Source: Diprion similis
Taxonomy: Eukaryota > Arthropoda > Insecta > Hymenoptera > Diprionidae
Length of the DNA stretch: 64,000 nucleotides
Assembly (NCBI RefSeq): GCF_021155765.1
Contig: NC_060107.1
Span: 7,674,501 to 7,738,500 of the forward strand
Reading direction: 5' to 3'
Below are positions 46,479-58,195 of the stretch, piece by piece (within the stretch, counting starts at the first letter, position 1; each line of letters opens with the position of its first letter). Both the position numbers and the translations under genes were made by a program. The notes under the pieces were generated by a model. That model was not told where the DNA came from. It did no database searches and was given only the letters and a program-made list of their open reading frames with translations.

Positions 46479-49400
46479 CTACAAGGTAATCAATGACCAG
46501 AAATTTATATGCGTAAATTCACATGTCAATGAAACTCGGTAGACTCTAGAGTCAAGCACCGAAATTCAAAGCATCAGAATTCCATCTGACTCGCATTTGC
46601 TTATGTGAAATTCGTTTTTACCCGGAATTTCACTCTATACAGAGTAAGTAGCTAACGGTCGAATATTCTAACAAGCATGCGCTAAAATTCTAGAGTAAGC
46701 TTTTTTGTAAGTGGAAGTGACGAACCGTTGTTTAAATTACAAGTAAAATTACATTTTTTGAATCTTGAGGTAGATGAAAATCTGGCTGATTTCTTACCTG
46801 GATTAGAATAGAGGAGGTAGGCAAGTTCCTCCTGGGTAGAAACGTGTTGGAAATCTTCGCCGCAGGCGCCTTTCAAAACGGCAACAACGTCAGCTCTTGG
46901 ATTATAGAAATATATTCCTTGTTTGCGGTTGTTAAGCTCATTTATTAACGCAGCTATTCCCTGATGGTCAAACATGTTTTCATTAGTAACACTGGCTGCT
47001 ATTTACTTTAGTGTTCTTTTGTCACTACGGTCGAATGCACGTAATTTACATATTGCAAAGACAATAATTAATCAGAAAGAACAACATGTTTGTTAATCTC
47101 ACAACCAGCGAAGTAAAAAAATAAAATAAAATAAAACAGACAATGGGAATAGGATTGAGTAGTTAGAATTACTCTCCGTTTGACGGGCATTTCATGGTTC
47201 AAATTCTACCCAAATTACTTGGTAATTGAAAAACAATTCTCACTTCCCATTTCAATTCCCAAATTTTGTCACCACTACTTTTAAAGGGCTTTTCATACCT
47301 TTGCCGCGGTGAAATCGGCTCCGAGGACGAACCGACAATCGATGACAACGGGCAGCTGACTGCAACCTTCTCGTCTTGCGGCACGACCAACTGATTGTCT
47401 GATAAAGTCGACCGCGGGAAAGTACAAACTGTTGCCTGGTGTTACCAGAAGATATTCCGCACCAGAATCCGTCTGCAAATTAAACGCGTGAGGTTATCGG
47501 AAAATTCTAGAACAATCGGACAAACCGCCAACGCCCGAGCAATGTCTTGTATAAATGAACAGAGATGATTCCATGTAAGACTTTCTTCTCTATAAATAAT
47601 TGCTCATATACTTACGACACACTTTTCGACGTTTATGGTGGGCCGAGCCGAGGGATAGAGGAGGAACATCAGATTGATTCCAACACCGACCAGAATACCA
47701 TACTCGACTCCGACAACGAGGCATACCAAGAAAGTAACGAACGTTGGTACGAGGTCCTTCTTGCTAGACTTCCACATCGGTTTGACAACTTCGTACTCGA
47801 TCATGAATATCACAGCGCAAATAATGACCGCAGCTAAAGAAGCTGAAAGAAAGTTTTAACGGTGTACAAACAATTTCTCGATCGAACGGATCCTGCAACC
47901 TTTCAATTCGTCGTCCTCTAATCACCTTTCGGTATAAAGTAAAAATACGGCGTGAGCAGACTAAGCGCCGACAGGATCAGGACTCCGGTGTAAATTCCGC
48001 CCATCGGAGTCTTCACTCCGCTCGCGTGATTCACCGCCGATCTGCTGAAGGAACCTGTTACCGGCATGGAGCTGGCGAAGGACCCGAAGACGTTGCAGAG
48101 TCCAAGGGTGAACAGTTCTTGCGTCGCGTCGATGTTGTCACCACTGGCGAAGGCCTTGGCTATCGCGACGTTACCAAGGACGGCGATTATGGGTACGAGG
48201 ACGATCCCGGAGCCGAGTTCCGAACACATTTCGAGGAAGGTTAGTGTCCGGTTCCCAACCTGAGTCGAGAACGGCGGCAGGGAAAACTCCGGTAGACCAG
48301 AACGGACCGGACCGGTAAGTCGGAACGGTGAACCGGAACCAGAGGTCTCCATTTTGTACGCTATCACCGAACACACTATGACCACGATGGCGTTTCGCGA
48401 CGTCGAAACGAGCCACATTATTCTCGCGAGAACCTCTTGCCGTTTAGTTGGTTTCTCGCCGCCTCTCGTCAGTCTTATATCTTTCAATTTCTGGAAGTAG
48501 TACACAAACGTCACGGAACAGGTACTGCAAGCTTCAACGGAAAGTAACTGAGAAACGTTATCTTACCCTCAAGAGGAGGAGAACCACTATGCAGGAGATA
48601 CTCATCCCGGCATCCCAGAGCCGCGTCTGACCGATGTTCCAGAAGACTTTCGTACAAGTATCCAGAAACCCGGATGACTTGAGTTTCAGTCCCAGCAAAC
48701 TCGGCAGTTGCGAAGCTGCGATTATCACCGAGGTTGCCGAAGTGAAACCCACGGTCACCGGCACCGAAATGAAGTCCACAAGGACACCTGTTCAGGACGT
48801 CGGAAGCACAAGTTAACCAATCTGTCATGCGGTTGGGTAGAAACAAGGTTTAAACTCACTGCATCACCCTCGCCTAAGTCCTACATGACTAGTAAAGTGT
48901 AACTTCTTGACTCGACACTCAACTGACCAAGAATCAATGTTCACAATTAATGTAGCTGATCAAACAGTCTTGTACCATTTTTGTTCAATTCCTCACTTTG
49001 AATGGACGAATTGGTGGCCCGATTATACGGTACCTACCATAGGGTGGCCAAAAACGGCGCGTCTATCCTAATTGCAGAGACTGTTGACTCACCGAGGCGC
49101 AGACAGGCCATCAGGAGCTGTAAACATCCGGACAGAAAGGCCAGGAGAACGGCAAAATCGACACTCCTGCCTTTGACGTACTGGTTCGTCATGAGGGCCA
49201 TCAGGGCGGTCGGGCCGATGGTGATGTCCTTGCAGGAGCCGAAAACGACGTAGACCATCGCCCCTATGAAAGCGGAGTACAGTCCGTACTACGGCAAGAA
49301 AAATTTCAAGTTACGATTACCGTATGGAGGTTTTTGAAGAGGTCTTGTACGTAAGTATGTACAAGCATAAGCCAGGTGAAAAAATTGTATGGATTTTGGT

Positions 49401-50276
49401 GAGGCTGAAGTTAGTAAGCTTAACGTATACCGAGACGTTCGAAGTAAAAATCACTATTTTGCATAGTGAGAACAATTGAAGAAGTTAAGGATGCCCAAGT
49501 TACTAAATTTTTCTAGTACGTCCAAGTAGGCATCTATAAAAAAATGAAATTTTCATCGATGCGCTAGATTAGCAGGAGAATAGCTATGTATGTGTCATAC
49601 CCGTAAACCGCCTGTTTTTTTGGCAAGGATAAAGATTTCAGGACGAGCTGAAGGCGAGCCGGAAGCGAGTACTGAAATTATCCGAGCCAAAAGACGGTTT
49701 ACGGGCATGCTGCATACAATATTTTTTACGGTATGGGCATTGAAAAGCAAAACGAAGAGTGAGGTTATGTCGTGATCTGTTCGACGAAGCTACTTTATTC
49801 GGCAGTTTGGGATGCGCACTTCGAACTGCGCATCCAAACTGCGGAATAAAGACTTTATTCCGCAACTTTGTTCGCTTTACGGAACGAAAACTGCCACAAA
49901 AAGTGGACTTTTCAATGCCCATGCCGTAAAAAAAGCTTTTTCAGTATGTGAAACAGTTCGATCGCGTCGAATTTAAACAATCACACATCGACCATTCAAC
50001 GCGACTCGATAATGGTTGGCGATAAGTGATTTAAACTGCGCACTGTAACTACTGATCTCGTTTTACCTGTGGCTCGAGACCCGCCAGTGTAGCGTAGGCG
50101 AGACCCTGCGGTATGACCGTCAGGCCCACCGTCACACCGGCGATGCAGTCGCTCAACAATTTTTCCGAATTGTATTTCGGAAGCCATGACAGTATCGGTG
50201 CCCTCTTTTTCGCCATTTTCATCAAGCATCCCGCACCCCTACGATTCCGCCATCGATCCTCCTGTTTGACCGCCAT
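46336..50276 (-). CDS. SLC26/SulP anion transporter, SLC26A11-like (8 coding exons)
   Basis: Joined in order 50276-50067, 49288-49093, 48787-48567, 48490-47926, 47842-47616, 47472-47299, 46960-46798 and 46478-46336, this gives 632 residues with consistent phases, close to the usual length of SLC26A11-type proteins. The N-terminal core carries the SulP pattern ([20 protein letters not shown], then [31 protein letters not shown]) and about a dozen or more hydrophobic segments. The C-terminal part (about residues 475-610) is a STAS domain ([43 protein letters not shown]). Family members exchange sulfate, chloride, bicarbonate or related anions across plasma or endomembranes; the substrate here is not readable from sequence. 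The start ATG is 20 nt after an acceptor-like site (ends 50297), so a non-coding 5' exon lies upstream. Confidence 0.92.
46798..46960 (-). CDS. SLC26-like exon 7 (STAS domain)
   Basis: Acceptor CATCAG, donor CCAG then GTAAGA. It encodes [20 protein letters not shown] through [12 protein letters not shown], the second half of the STAS domain. Confidence 0.9.
47299..47472 (-). CDS. SLC26-like exon 6 (STAS domain)
   Basis: Acceptor TTTGCAG, donor AAG then GTATGA. It encodes 58 residues, [20 protein letters not shown] through [17 protein letters not shown], the first half of the STAS domain. Both ends are phase 0. Confidence 0.92.
47616..47842 (-). CDS. SLC26-like exon 5
   Basis: Acceptor TTTCAG, donor GTC then GTAAGT. 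It encodes the last membrane helices ([49 protein letters not shown]) and the linker [13 protein letters not shown] to the STAS domain. Confidence 0.92.
47926..48490 (-). CDS. SLC26-like exon 4
   Basis: Acceptor CTTCCAG, donor AAAG then GTGATT. The largest exon. It encodes [11 protein letters not shown], an extracellular or luminal loop with a potential N-glycosylation site (GNRTLT), and the conserved [17 protein letters not shown] and [17 protein letters not shown] segments typical of SLC26. Confidence 0.93.
48567..48787 (-). CDS. SLC26-like exon 3
   Basis: Acceptor GAACAG, donor AGG then GTAAGA. It encodes [34 protein letters not shown] and a helix ending [11 protein letters not shown]. 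Phase 1 in, phase 0 out. Confidence 0.92.
49093..49288 (-). CDS. SLC26-like exon 2
   Basis: Acceptor GCCGTAG, donor CTCG then GTGAGT. It encodes [40 protein letters not shown] and a following helix [20 protein letters not shown], the conserved SulP substrate-region segment. Confidence 0.92.
49289..50066 (-). other. SLC26-like intron 1
   Basis: A 778-nt intron. It carries the three-hairpin cassette at about 49596-49935. No other feature seen. Confidence 0.8.
49596..49935. mobile_element. Cassette of three hairpins in an intron
   Basis: Hairpin 1: CCCGTAAACCG (49600-49610) pairs with CGGTTTACGGG (49695-49705), with further pairing inside (TTTTTTTGGC/GCCAAAA, ATTTCAG/CTGAAAT). Hairpin 2, outer: 49722-49747 pairs with 49908-49933 over 26 bp with one mismatch (core ATGGGCATTGAAAAG). 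Hairpin 3, nested inside 2: TTTATTC through GCAGTTTGGGATGCGCA (49795-49818) pairs with TGCGCATCCAAACTGC through GAATAAA (49827-49850). It is GC-richer than the surrounding intron. No frame. Probably a foldback/MITE insertion. Confidence 0.7.
50067..50276 (-). CDS. SLC26-like exon 1
   Basis: Encodes residues 1-70: a basic N-terminus, then [28 protein letters not shown], the first SulP helices. Donor CAG then GTAAAA. The upstream acceptor GACGCAG implies 20 nt of 5' UTR in this exon. Confidence 0.9.
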
Positions 50277-50296
50277 TTTTAATAGCCGCGTTTCAC

Positions 50297-53200
50297 CTGC
50301 GTCAATACGTCAATTAATTGTCAGGATTATTCTTTCAAATTGTAGGGAATTTTTTTTTTTTTTGTTGATTTTTTTTGGAAGCAGGGGGGGGAGGAGATGG
50401 GGGGTTGAATCCTTAAAATCTATCAATTCATTTGGATCTATCATTGCTATCGGTCCGCGTAACTCGGGATACATGTAATATACAAGTAGCATGAATCATT
50501 TTTATCACTCATATTTGTATTTACACTTTATCCGTAATATAATTACGGAAGTGTATCGTGATTGCGGCTAATCAGTCAGGTGTAACGTAATCAGTGGCGA
50601 TCGGATCATTTCTAAATGTTAAATAATCGGTATCCGAACAAAAATACCACGCACCGTTATCAAATTCCAAATACATTTATGTATTATATACACCATTCGA
50701 TGCTAATTTGTTTCGCTTGCGAAAAAAATGTTTTAAAAAATGTATGAATAAATTGAAGAAAAACACGTCAGTTCAAAATATATACTGAAAAATCCAGACA
50801 AATCGACCGGAAGCCAATTTCCATAAGGATTCTGCGAGGTCCTTTCACGAAAGTTTTATCAGGAAAAAAAAACCCGATGATGCGGTTAAATTTGATCCCT
50901 TCTTTAGTCAATACGTTAAAATTTTATTATCTCTTATTATTTTTAAATGAATAAATTTCATTCTGTACGTCGAATAATAACCAAAATCTTCATTTATTAC
51001 TTACAACGTTTGCCTTTGTCGTTTTCATAACTCGTTTTGATAACTAAGTTTTGAAGAACTGCAGTAGAAGCAATTTTCAAGTAAAAATATTACTTGTAAG
51101 TTGTATGTTAATAGAGGATTTGATTACACGATGTGCATGACACATTCAAGGTTTTCGATGATGTAAGAGTAAGTTAGGAGCTATTGTTAACCCCGTTCAA
51201 GTCTATAATAAATAATTCGTGCGGAAAGGCGCAAGTTTTTCTCAGGGCACGTTCGCACGTGGATGAAGGCCGACGTTTCTCTACTTGTTAGACACACGTA
51301 TCTACGTACATACCTAGATTATGTTGAAAATTTTTCAGTGCAACAGTAAACATCACGTTTGCTCACGACCGCGACACCGCAAGTGCTGTATAATTATTAT
51401 TGATCGGAATTTGAAATCGTAAAACTGAAGGAGTAAAACGAGCACCGTGGCGTAAAATTCGATCCATTCACTGCGTACCTTCTACACCACGATTCTCCAC
51501 TTTGCTGCAAAATAAGTATTTAATTATGATGTTTTATGTGCCCGCAAGCGAAGAGGCGAAATTATTCAAATCAGCGAAATTCCGAATGTATGTTAACGGC
51601 GCAAAGCTGAACGACGATTACTTGCCGTGACGGTTAAACGATTTATGTATTTAACTTTCGTCTGTGATCGGGAAAAAAATAATAAAAGTAAACCAGACGT
51701 ACGCCTATTGTGTGTATACCTCGTCGTTGATAAAATCAAAATTTTATCATTCGTTAAATAACCGGAAATACTTTGCCCTTGAAACGTATCGAATCGTCGC
51801 TATTACATCACCAATTATCAAAGTGCTCGATATACGCATGTAAAAACTAACTACATGCGATAAGGTGCAGCGTTAATTTATACAAACGTTGACGATTTCT
51901 TTCCTCCTCTCTCTCCAGTTTATTTTTAACCAATTTTCCTTCGCATCTTCGCATTTTAAATTTATCACGACTGAGAATAATAGGAACTTTTTTCGTTTCC
52001 ACGACGACCATCACTTTGCTATAGGTATTATGGGTATATGGTCAGAGAAAAAAGTATGTACACGAATTTTTCGTTGCGATGAATTTCACCTCTTCGCTTA
52101 CGTGATCAGATGATTTCAACAACTTTATTCATCTTCTGTTCACAGATTCGAAAAAAACGTGAGACAGAAATAATTGCTCTTTGATGGGTTTCATGTTTTG
52201 CTTCCAGCTAGTATTGTATACAAAATATATACCAACTGAACTCTTTCATGTTAAGTTTCCCGAATGGAATGCTGATCGATCGTCAGTAAGATTATAGACG
52301 TACATACGTTACTCGGCCTGTGTTTAGCTAATGAATTATGCAGACGTTGACCCCAACGCTGTGATCATGTGTCATAATTGAAGGATAGAAAGTTGAGGGA
52401 TAAGCATCGCGGCGCGTATCAACGGATAGACAGATACACGGATTTATTGCCCACGATTGATCCTAATCAAATAATGAAGTGACAATCATTTCTTTCTTCG
52501 CTGCCTTGTAGGCACAAGTTAATTCGATAGGTAGGTGTAGGATGTGATCTGCAGATATGGAGCATCGGAGGCTGCGTGATCATGCGAGTGAAACGCCGGT
52601 TCGCCTATGGGATCTATAAGAATGATCGTTCGAATCGAGTACGTATAAATGAGGCAGAATTCCATGATATCTTGATCAAGTTTCGACGTCGATGTCTCAG
52701 ATTGGCTTTATTATTTTCTTGTCTAAAAGTACATGACGAAAAATGCAATCGCAATTTTTAGCAGAATTTTTCGTATCTTTGAAATATAATTTAAAAACTT
52801 GAAAAAACAACTCACTTTCTAAAATCTTGAAATTATTCAGGAATATCCCAGAAAATGTAGCAAATTTTTGACACCTTTTAGAAAATGGAGATTTCACAAC
52901 TTCGGAAAATATAAAATAAAAATTTAAAAAAAATTATTATTCGATTACATTTTTGATATAAGAATGAACATAATACCTCATTATAATATGAGCCATAAAC
53001 TGTCTATTTAAAATGATATTATAATGAGCTTTTATGTTTATACTTATATCAAAAATGCAATCCAATAATAATAATTTCTTTTTTTAATTTTTCTTATTTA
53101 TCCCTTGAAATTACGAAATCTCAATCTTCTAATAGAAATCAAAAATCTTGTTATATTATATGAGATTTTCCTGATTTTGTCAGATTTTGAAAGTGGGGTT

Positions 53201-56199
53201 TTTTCAAGTTTTTAAATCATACTTTAGATACACTAGCCGAAAAATTCCAATAAAAATTGTAATGACGTTTTTCGCCAAGTACTTTCCTACAAAAAATTAT
53301 AAAGCCAATCTGAGATATTTTGACGTAGAATCTTGATCGAGATGTCATGGAATGCCCCATATATACATACGTGTGTGTGTAATTCCATGATACGTATCTG
53401 CAATAAAAGCTGAAGCTGAACTCTTTGCGCAATCATTTATCGCCAATTTAAAGTTACGTTGTAAACAATTAATCAAAGAAGTCCCGGCAGCGTTTATGGC
53501 AGAAACTAATCAGTCGCGAAAACACGAGTTAGCGGTAATTATAGAAAATAAACGATTTCCCGGCTGGCAAGATGAAGAGTTATGGGGGAAGTGGGGTCAA
53601 AACTGGTTCCTAATTATGCTCTACAGTTATCCTACGTTTACTTTTACCGCAATTCGTTAATCGCGCATTCATCCAATCGTTGACCCTTGAATAGTATTTA
53701 GCATTAGCCATTTCTCACGAAAGGAAAAAGAAGAAAAACTTTTGTTGGCACAGTGAAATAATTTTCAAAAAAACTTCATCCGTTAATCTCCACAAGGATT
53801 AAGAAAAGTTTTTAAAACTTTGCATCGCACACTTAGCAGCGATTATATTTGTACAAATTGAACAAATTTCATAAAAAATCTAATAATAAAGCCTGTAGCT
53901 ATTTGTTGAAATAATAACAAGGAAATTTCTGCTCAATAAAATGATTATATGTGAAGAAAATTGTCGGCTATCGAGTTGCCGAAAGTCCAACGTGTGCAGA
54001 ACTTGGTGTAGGTATAAATATAGCTCGACGGATATATGAGCTTACAATTAACTTAATTGTTAATTCGAATTGTACAATCCGTAATGGCAAAAAGTATATT
54101 CATATACATACGTATATATTATTTTCACACTTGACTTGGGCGGGGTATGATGACACTAATGATTGTTCTACGAGCTAAGCGGACGGTTCTTGAATCTATT
54201 TCGCTTGTGTAAAGTTGTCCGCTCCATTCCGTGCACTGAACCACGGCGTCATTTGGCACCGATACTTATATAGGATACCTGCAGCTTCACCGGGAATCGT
54301 AGGTACCCACATTGCACGATATTCAAGACCGTGCAGTAATCGACAGAAAGTAAGATCGACTGACGAATCGGATCTAAGCGCTAGTCGAAGTCGGGAGGTA
54401 ATCGCGAAAACAACCTTCGTGCTTTTTGCATCCTCGTTATAACGCCGATCGACGCCAATCACTGATCGCCAACTTGTAGGTGGAAATTAGAACGTAAGTA
54501 TGTTATGCATGCACGTAGCAGGTATGTTGCCAAATTTATCCTGAGGGTGCAAAAAGTGCTGAGACGATATCTGTAATATCCGCATATATAAGCTTACTTG
54601 TAATTTTATCCGGTTTGATTTGCTCGTTGTAAGTCATTAGGTTTCATCCCGGGTAAATATTTTTCCCTAAAAACCATTGCGAAGAAAATATTTTCACATT
54701 TGAAATTATCTCACGTGCATTTCTAACGTATATTACGTATTATGTGAATTTTTTTCTCGCGATCTGCAAAAAAAAATTTACCTATCGTAAGGGTCGTAAT
54801 TATTCCTAGACTCTTTTTTTCTGTAATAGCATATTTCGTAAGTAGGGATAATTGAAAGCGCGAATCGATACGTTCCGTATCATAAAACAAGAAGAATTCA
54901 TGGACGCAGATCAACCCAAGTCCATTTGAAATTATGAATTGGGAAATCGACCCCGTCTAATTACAACAATTAATACTAGCCAAGTAAAGCGACGTAACAG
55001 GCTGCAAGTGCGTTCATATTATTCCAGATGAGTAAAGTAATGCACATGTACTTTATACCTGTATAACGTGTATATTTTTGTTTTCAATCTAAATACATAT
55101 TAATACATTGAGTCACCATATTTCAGCCTCTTTACACTTCAAGCTGCGTACTGGGTTGCGATTATTCAAAAAACAGGGACTTATTCGGAAGCTTATATAA
55201 GTGCATGTGCATTGCGTTGATTGCGACACACATGACTAAGTATAACAAACTTAGAACGATCTTGTATTACATTAACATTTCGAAACAGGTCCTTAGAGTT
55301 ATATTTCACAGTTTCGTATGATGTTAAGATCGATCTGTAGCAAAGTCATTAAACTACAAATAAAACGGAAGTTCAGTTATTTCGCATACTGGCAGCACGT
55401 GTAGTCAAGAGGAAGATTATCGTAAACTCGCGAGCGAAATGCTTGGTATAAAAACGAACCGCGTACGGTCGCATTTATCGAACCGCGACCTTCGACTTAA
55501 TTGTTTTTACCATATTAAATTGCAGCACTGAACGCGACATATTCAATATAATATATTACGAAATTGCGTGTAGCGCACGTTTCGAACGTAAAGGTTGAAT
55601 TAGTCTATTTGTACTGCAGAGCGTGTTTTGTATAGATACTGCACGGAGTAATCAATGAACGCGAAAATCTTCGACGTACACATCAGATAAACACGTATTC
55701 GAGATATGAAATTAAGGAGGTTGCGCTGGAAGGGTTGAATAATTGTTCAATTTTTCTGTATTAATTTGACGCCTCACAGTAAAGTTGAATTGACAAATTA
55801 TTATCAGTGTATAATATGCGTACCAATAAGGATTATTATACTAACACAGATTATACACCGAATTTGAAATTTTATTACGTTACACGGGATGCCTTTCTCG
55901 CTTTCTTTTTGAAACTGAATATTCTTATATGACTTGCTTGTGTAAGTCCCACGTTAATCGCACAAACATACAAACACTTTTGACCGCTAGCGCTTTCTGA
56001 ATGTGTGCAATGCGTTCACATTCTGTAACGTGAATAAATGTCCACACCGTGTATATAAATTATTGATTTCTTCACTTATTCGCTACAATTGTTATGCGGC
56101 GTTTTAAATGATCGAATCACACTCTAGTTCCGCGCTTATGTACAACCGTAAAATCTTACCCAAGCTAGTATGTCTTCGGCTAATGTTAGCTCGCTCTCA
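50297..56199. other. Non-coding region upstream of the SLC26-like gene
   Basis: About 5.9 kb with no supportable gene; probably the first (5' UTR) intron and upstream region of the minus-strand transporter. It holds a G-rich tract (50384-50405), a small hairpin TCCGTAAT/ATTACGGA (about 50531), and the foldback element at 52648-53366. The remainder is AT-rich. Confidence 0.5.
52648..53366. mobile_element. Near-complete palindromic foldback element, about 720 bp
   Basis: The two halves are reverse complements over about 340 bp each, with few gaps and a loop near 52990-53010. The left end is AATTCCATGATATCTTGATC and the right end in reverse complement is CATTCCATGACATCTCGATC. Both continue with CTCAGATTGGCTTTAT, then AAGTAC, GACGAAAAA or GGCGAAAAA, TTTAAAAACTTGAAAAAA, and near the centre ATTTTTGATATAAG and CTCATTATAATAT. 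The outer ends match the GGGCATTCC family seen in mwh intron 2. No coding frame, so non-autonomous. Confidence 0.8.
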
Positions 56200-56770
56200 C
56201 TATAACGTCACACATTTTTTTTACACCGTCGAAGAGCGACTAGGCATCGCGGCAGCCTCCACCACGGCTGAACCACGGTAACTAGCTGTACTTCCCGACT
56301 CGCTGCCCCCACCGCCTATGACGTCACTCTCTCGGTCACCTACACATAGGCAAGAACAGCATGTTGCTGCACAGCGGGCTGCCTGAGGTGAGGCGCGAAT
56401 TAGAAGCTACGTGATTCGATAAAACGGAAAATAAAAAAACGTCTGATGTGTAATACGGAATATGTGATATTGTGCAAGTATTCTTCGCCGTTTTTCGAAA
56501 CTCTATTTCGTGCGATTGTATACTGTATGAAAATTATTCGATTTTTCGCGCCATTGCAAGGCTGGAAGAAAGATGTTGGAACTTGAATGCGTCAATCGCG
56601 TGAAACGAGCGCGCGACGATGTCCGAGCTCTCCCGAACGTCGCCGAGGCAGCGGCCATTTTGTGAGTGATGAACGCGTTCGTAACAGATGGTAGTTGAAG
56701 ACGGGCTTTCGAGTCGCGATGTGCTCGTTTCGCGCTCCCGCCGGGTTGAGTTTGCGGTGGTTCAAATTCG
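56200..56770. promoter_or_regulatory. CpG-rich promoter-like zone
   Basis: Higher GC and CpG than the surroundings, with GCGGCCATTTTGTGAGTGATG near 56651 (a CCATTTT block often seen at start sites, followed by a donor-like GTGAGT). A plus-strand frame from ATG at 56573 runs about 30 codons into that donor. It could be the promoter and first exon of the divergent SLC26 gene (minus), an upstream first exon for the plus-strand gene at 58186, or both. Direction cannot be settled. Confidence 0.4.
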
Positions 56771-58009
56771 CTAATTCTCAGTGATTGTGTAGTAAGGATT
56801 AATGCTATCGATTATTATGCACGTGTAAAATTAAAATTCAACTCTTTTTTCAAGTATGTCATCACAAAATCTGTTTATAGCATACTCCAAATTATACGTG
56901 TAAAGCCCACAGTTCAAGCACCATGTGAGTTAGTGATGTTTTGAAAAAACAATCGGATATGCACGGTGGTCGGGCTTATCAGTTTATGTATATAATGGTT
57001 TGATTTATAGTGAACTGGTGAAAAATTTATCAGCCGTTTCTAAGTCACTTCTGCATCGAGAGGACTTCATCTGTAATGTCACCAGGTCATCCGTTATGAC
57101 AGATTCTTTGGGATCGACGTTTTGGATCTGGATAGCCGAGCACACATGCGACCACGAGTGCGACGTAGCAATGAGTAAGTCGTATATATGCGAATAATAA
57201 TAACATTCTGGATGCCTGTTACTCCGGGTTTCAGTAAATTGATTCGATTTGGTATAATACTTCTTTACTGCGATAATTTTAATTACACTTACAGAGATAC
57301 AGGCTTATTTACACATACACGTCATACGGAAATTTATTCTGCCACAGCTAATATTGAGATTCTCCAATTGCAATTCATTGCCAACGTAACTAGTTAGGGA
57401 AAAAAATTAGCTGCCGCAGAATCAATTTCCGTACATGTGTATCAGGCACATTTTTACGTAAAAGAATTCCCCACCGCTTTGAATTTAAAGTACGAGAGAT
57501 CACAATCTTATCCTATTAACTTTAATTGGGTTGCAATTGTTTAAGAATTTTTCTCAACGATGGAATAGGGTTGACAGTTCTCAAATTTGCGCTGAAATGA
57601 ACGTTCGGAACTTCAGGCACATATATGGTGAATCACCTTAGATTTTCTGAAATCAATCAGTATCGTCAATACGTGTGTCAACAGTGGTAAAAAATGGTCA
57701 GCAGTTGAACAAAACTTGTTCAAATTGCAGCAGATCGGAAGTTTCCCTAGCGTTGCAAAACAATGAATTTCTCATCGCGTTTTAAACTAGATCTTGTGCT
57801 TCTTACAATAATATAATCTATGGTCGACGTTCACTTTTATTTGTTACGCTACCTAACTAGTAGAGCACGAGTTTGCCCTCCGTTATCATAGGAGAACATT
57901 TTTATCAACGGAACGTGTTGTAAATTGGTTTTTGTAACTTACTAATCGAACTGTACAGTTCAAATCCCGTTCACCTGATTGGTTGTTCAATTGCACCCGC
58001 CATTCCCAA
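56771..58009. other. Non-coding region between promoter-like zones
   Basis: No supportable gene. The short plus-strand frames at 57000-57400 have no recognisable domain. A tRNA-like box (GTTCAAATCCC near 57960) lacks the rest of a tRNA. Confidence 0.5.
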
Positions 58010-58185
58010 AGCTACTTGAATTCACCGGGTCACGTGTGAACGCTGATGAAGCGGTGCTGGGTGTTTGGTTACATTTCTTATTTTCTTGTTGCTTCTCGTC
58101 GCTGAACGTTTAACCGTCATTGCTCGATGCTGTGGTCATTCGACAGTTTATTCCACGAAGTTCTGCCCTTAACTCTTTAGTCATC
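58010..58185 (+). promoter_or_regulatory. Candidate promoter / 5' UTR of the third gene
   Basis: Sequence directly upstream of ATG at 58186, somewhat GC-richer, with an in-frame stop (TAA near 58112) that fixes the 5' limit of the reading frame. The transcription start was not identified. Confidence 0.4.
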
Positions 58186-58195
58186 ATGCAAAGAG
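58186..58195 (+). CDS. Third gene, coding exon 1 (start codon)
   Basis: ATG CAA AGA G then donor GTATGT. Only 10 coding bases; phase 1. Chosen because an in-frame TAA precedes it and the phase fits exon 2 exactly. Confidence 0.65.

Noticed and set aside
57930..57990. tRNA-like B box (GTTCAAATCCC)
   Set aside because: No A box, acceptor stem or anticodon arm can be folded around it.
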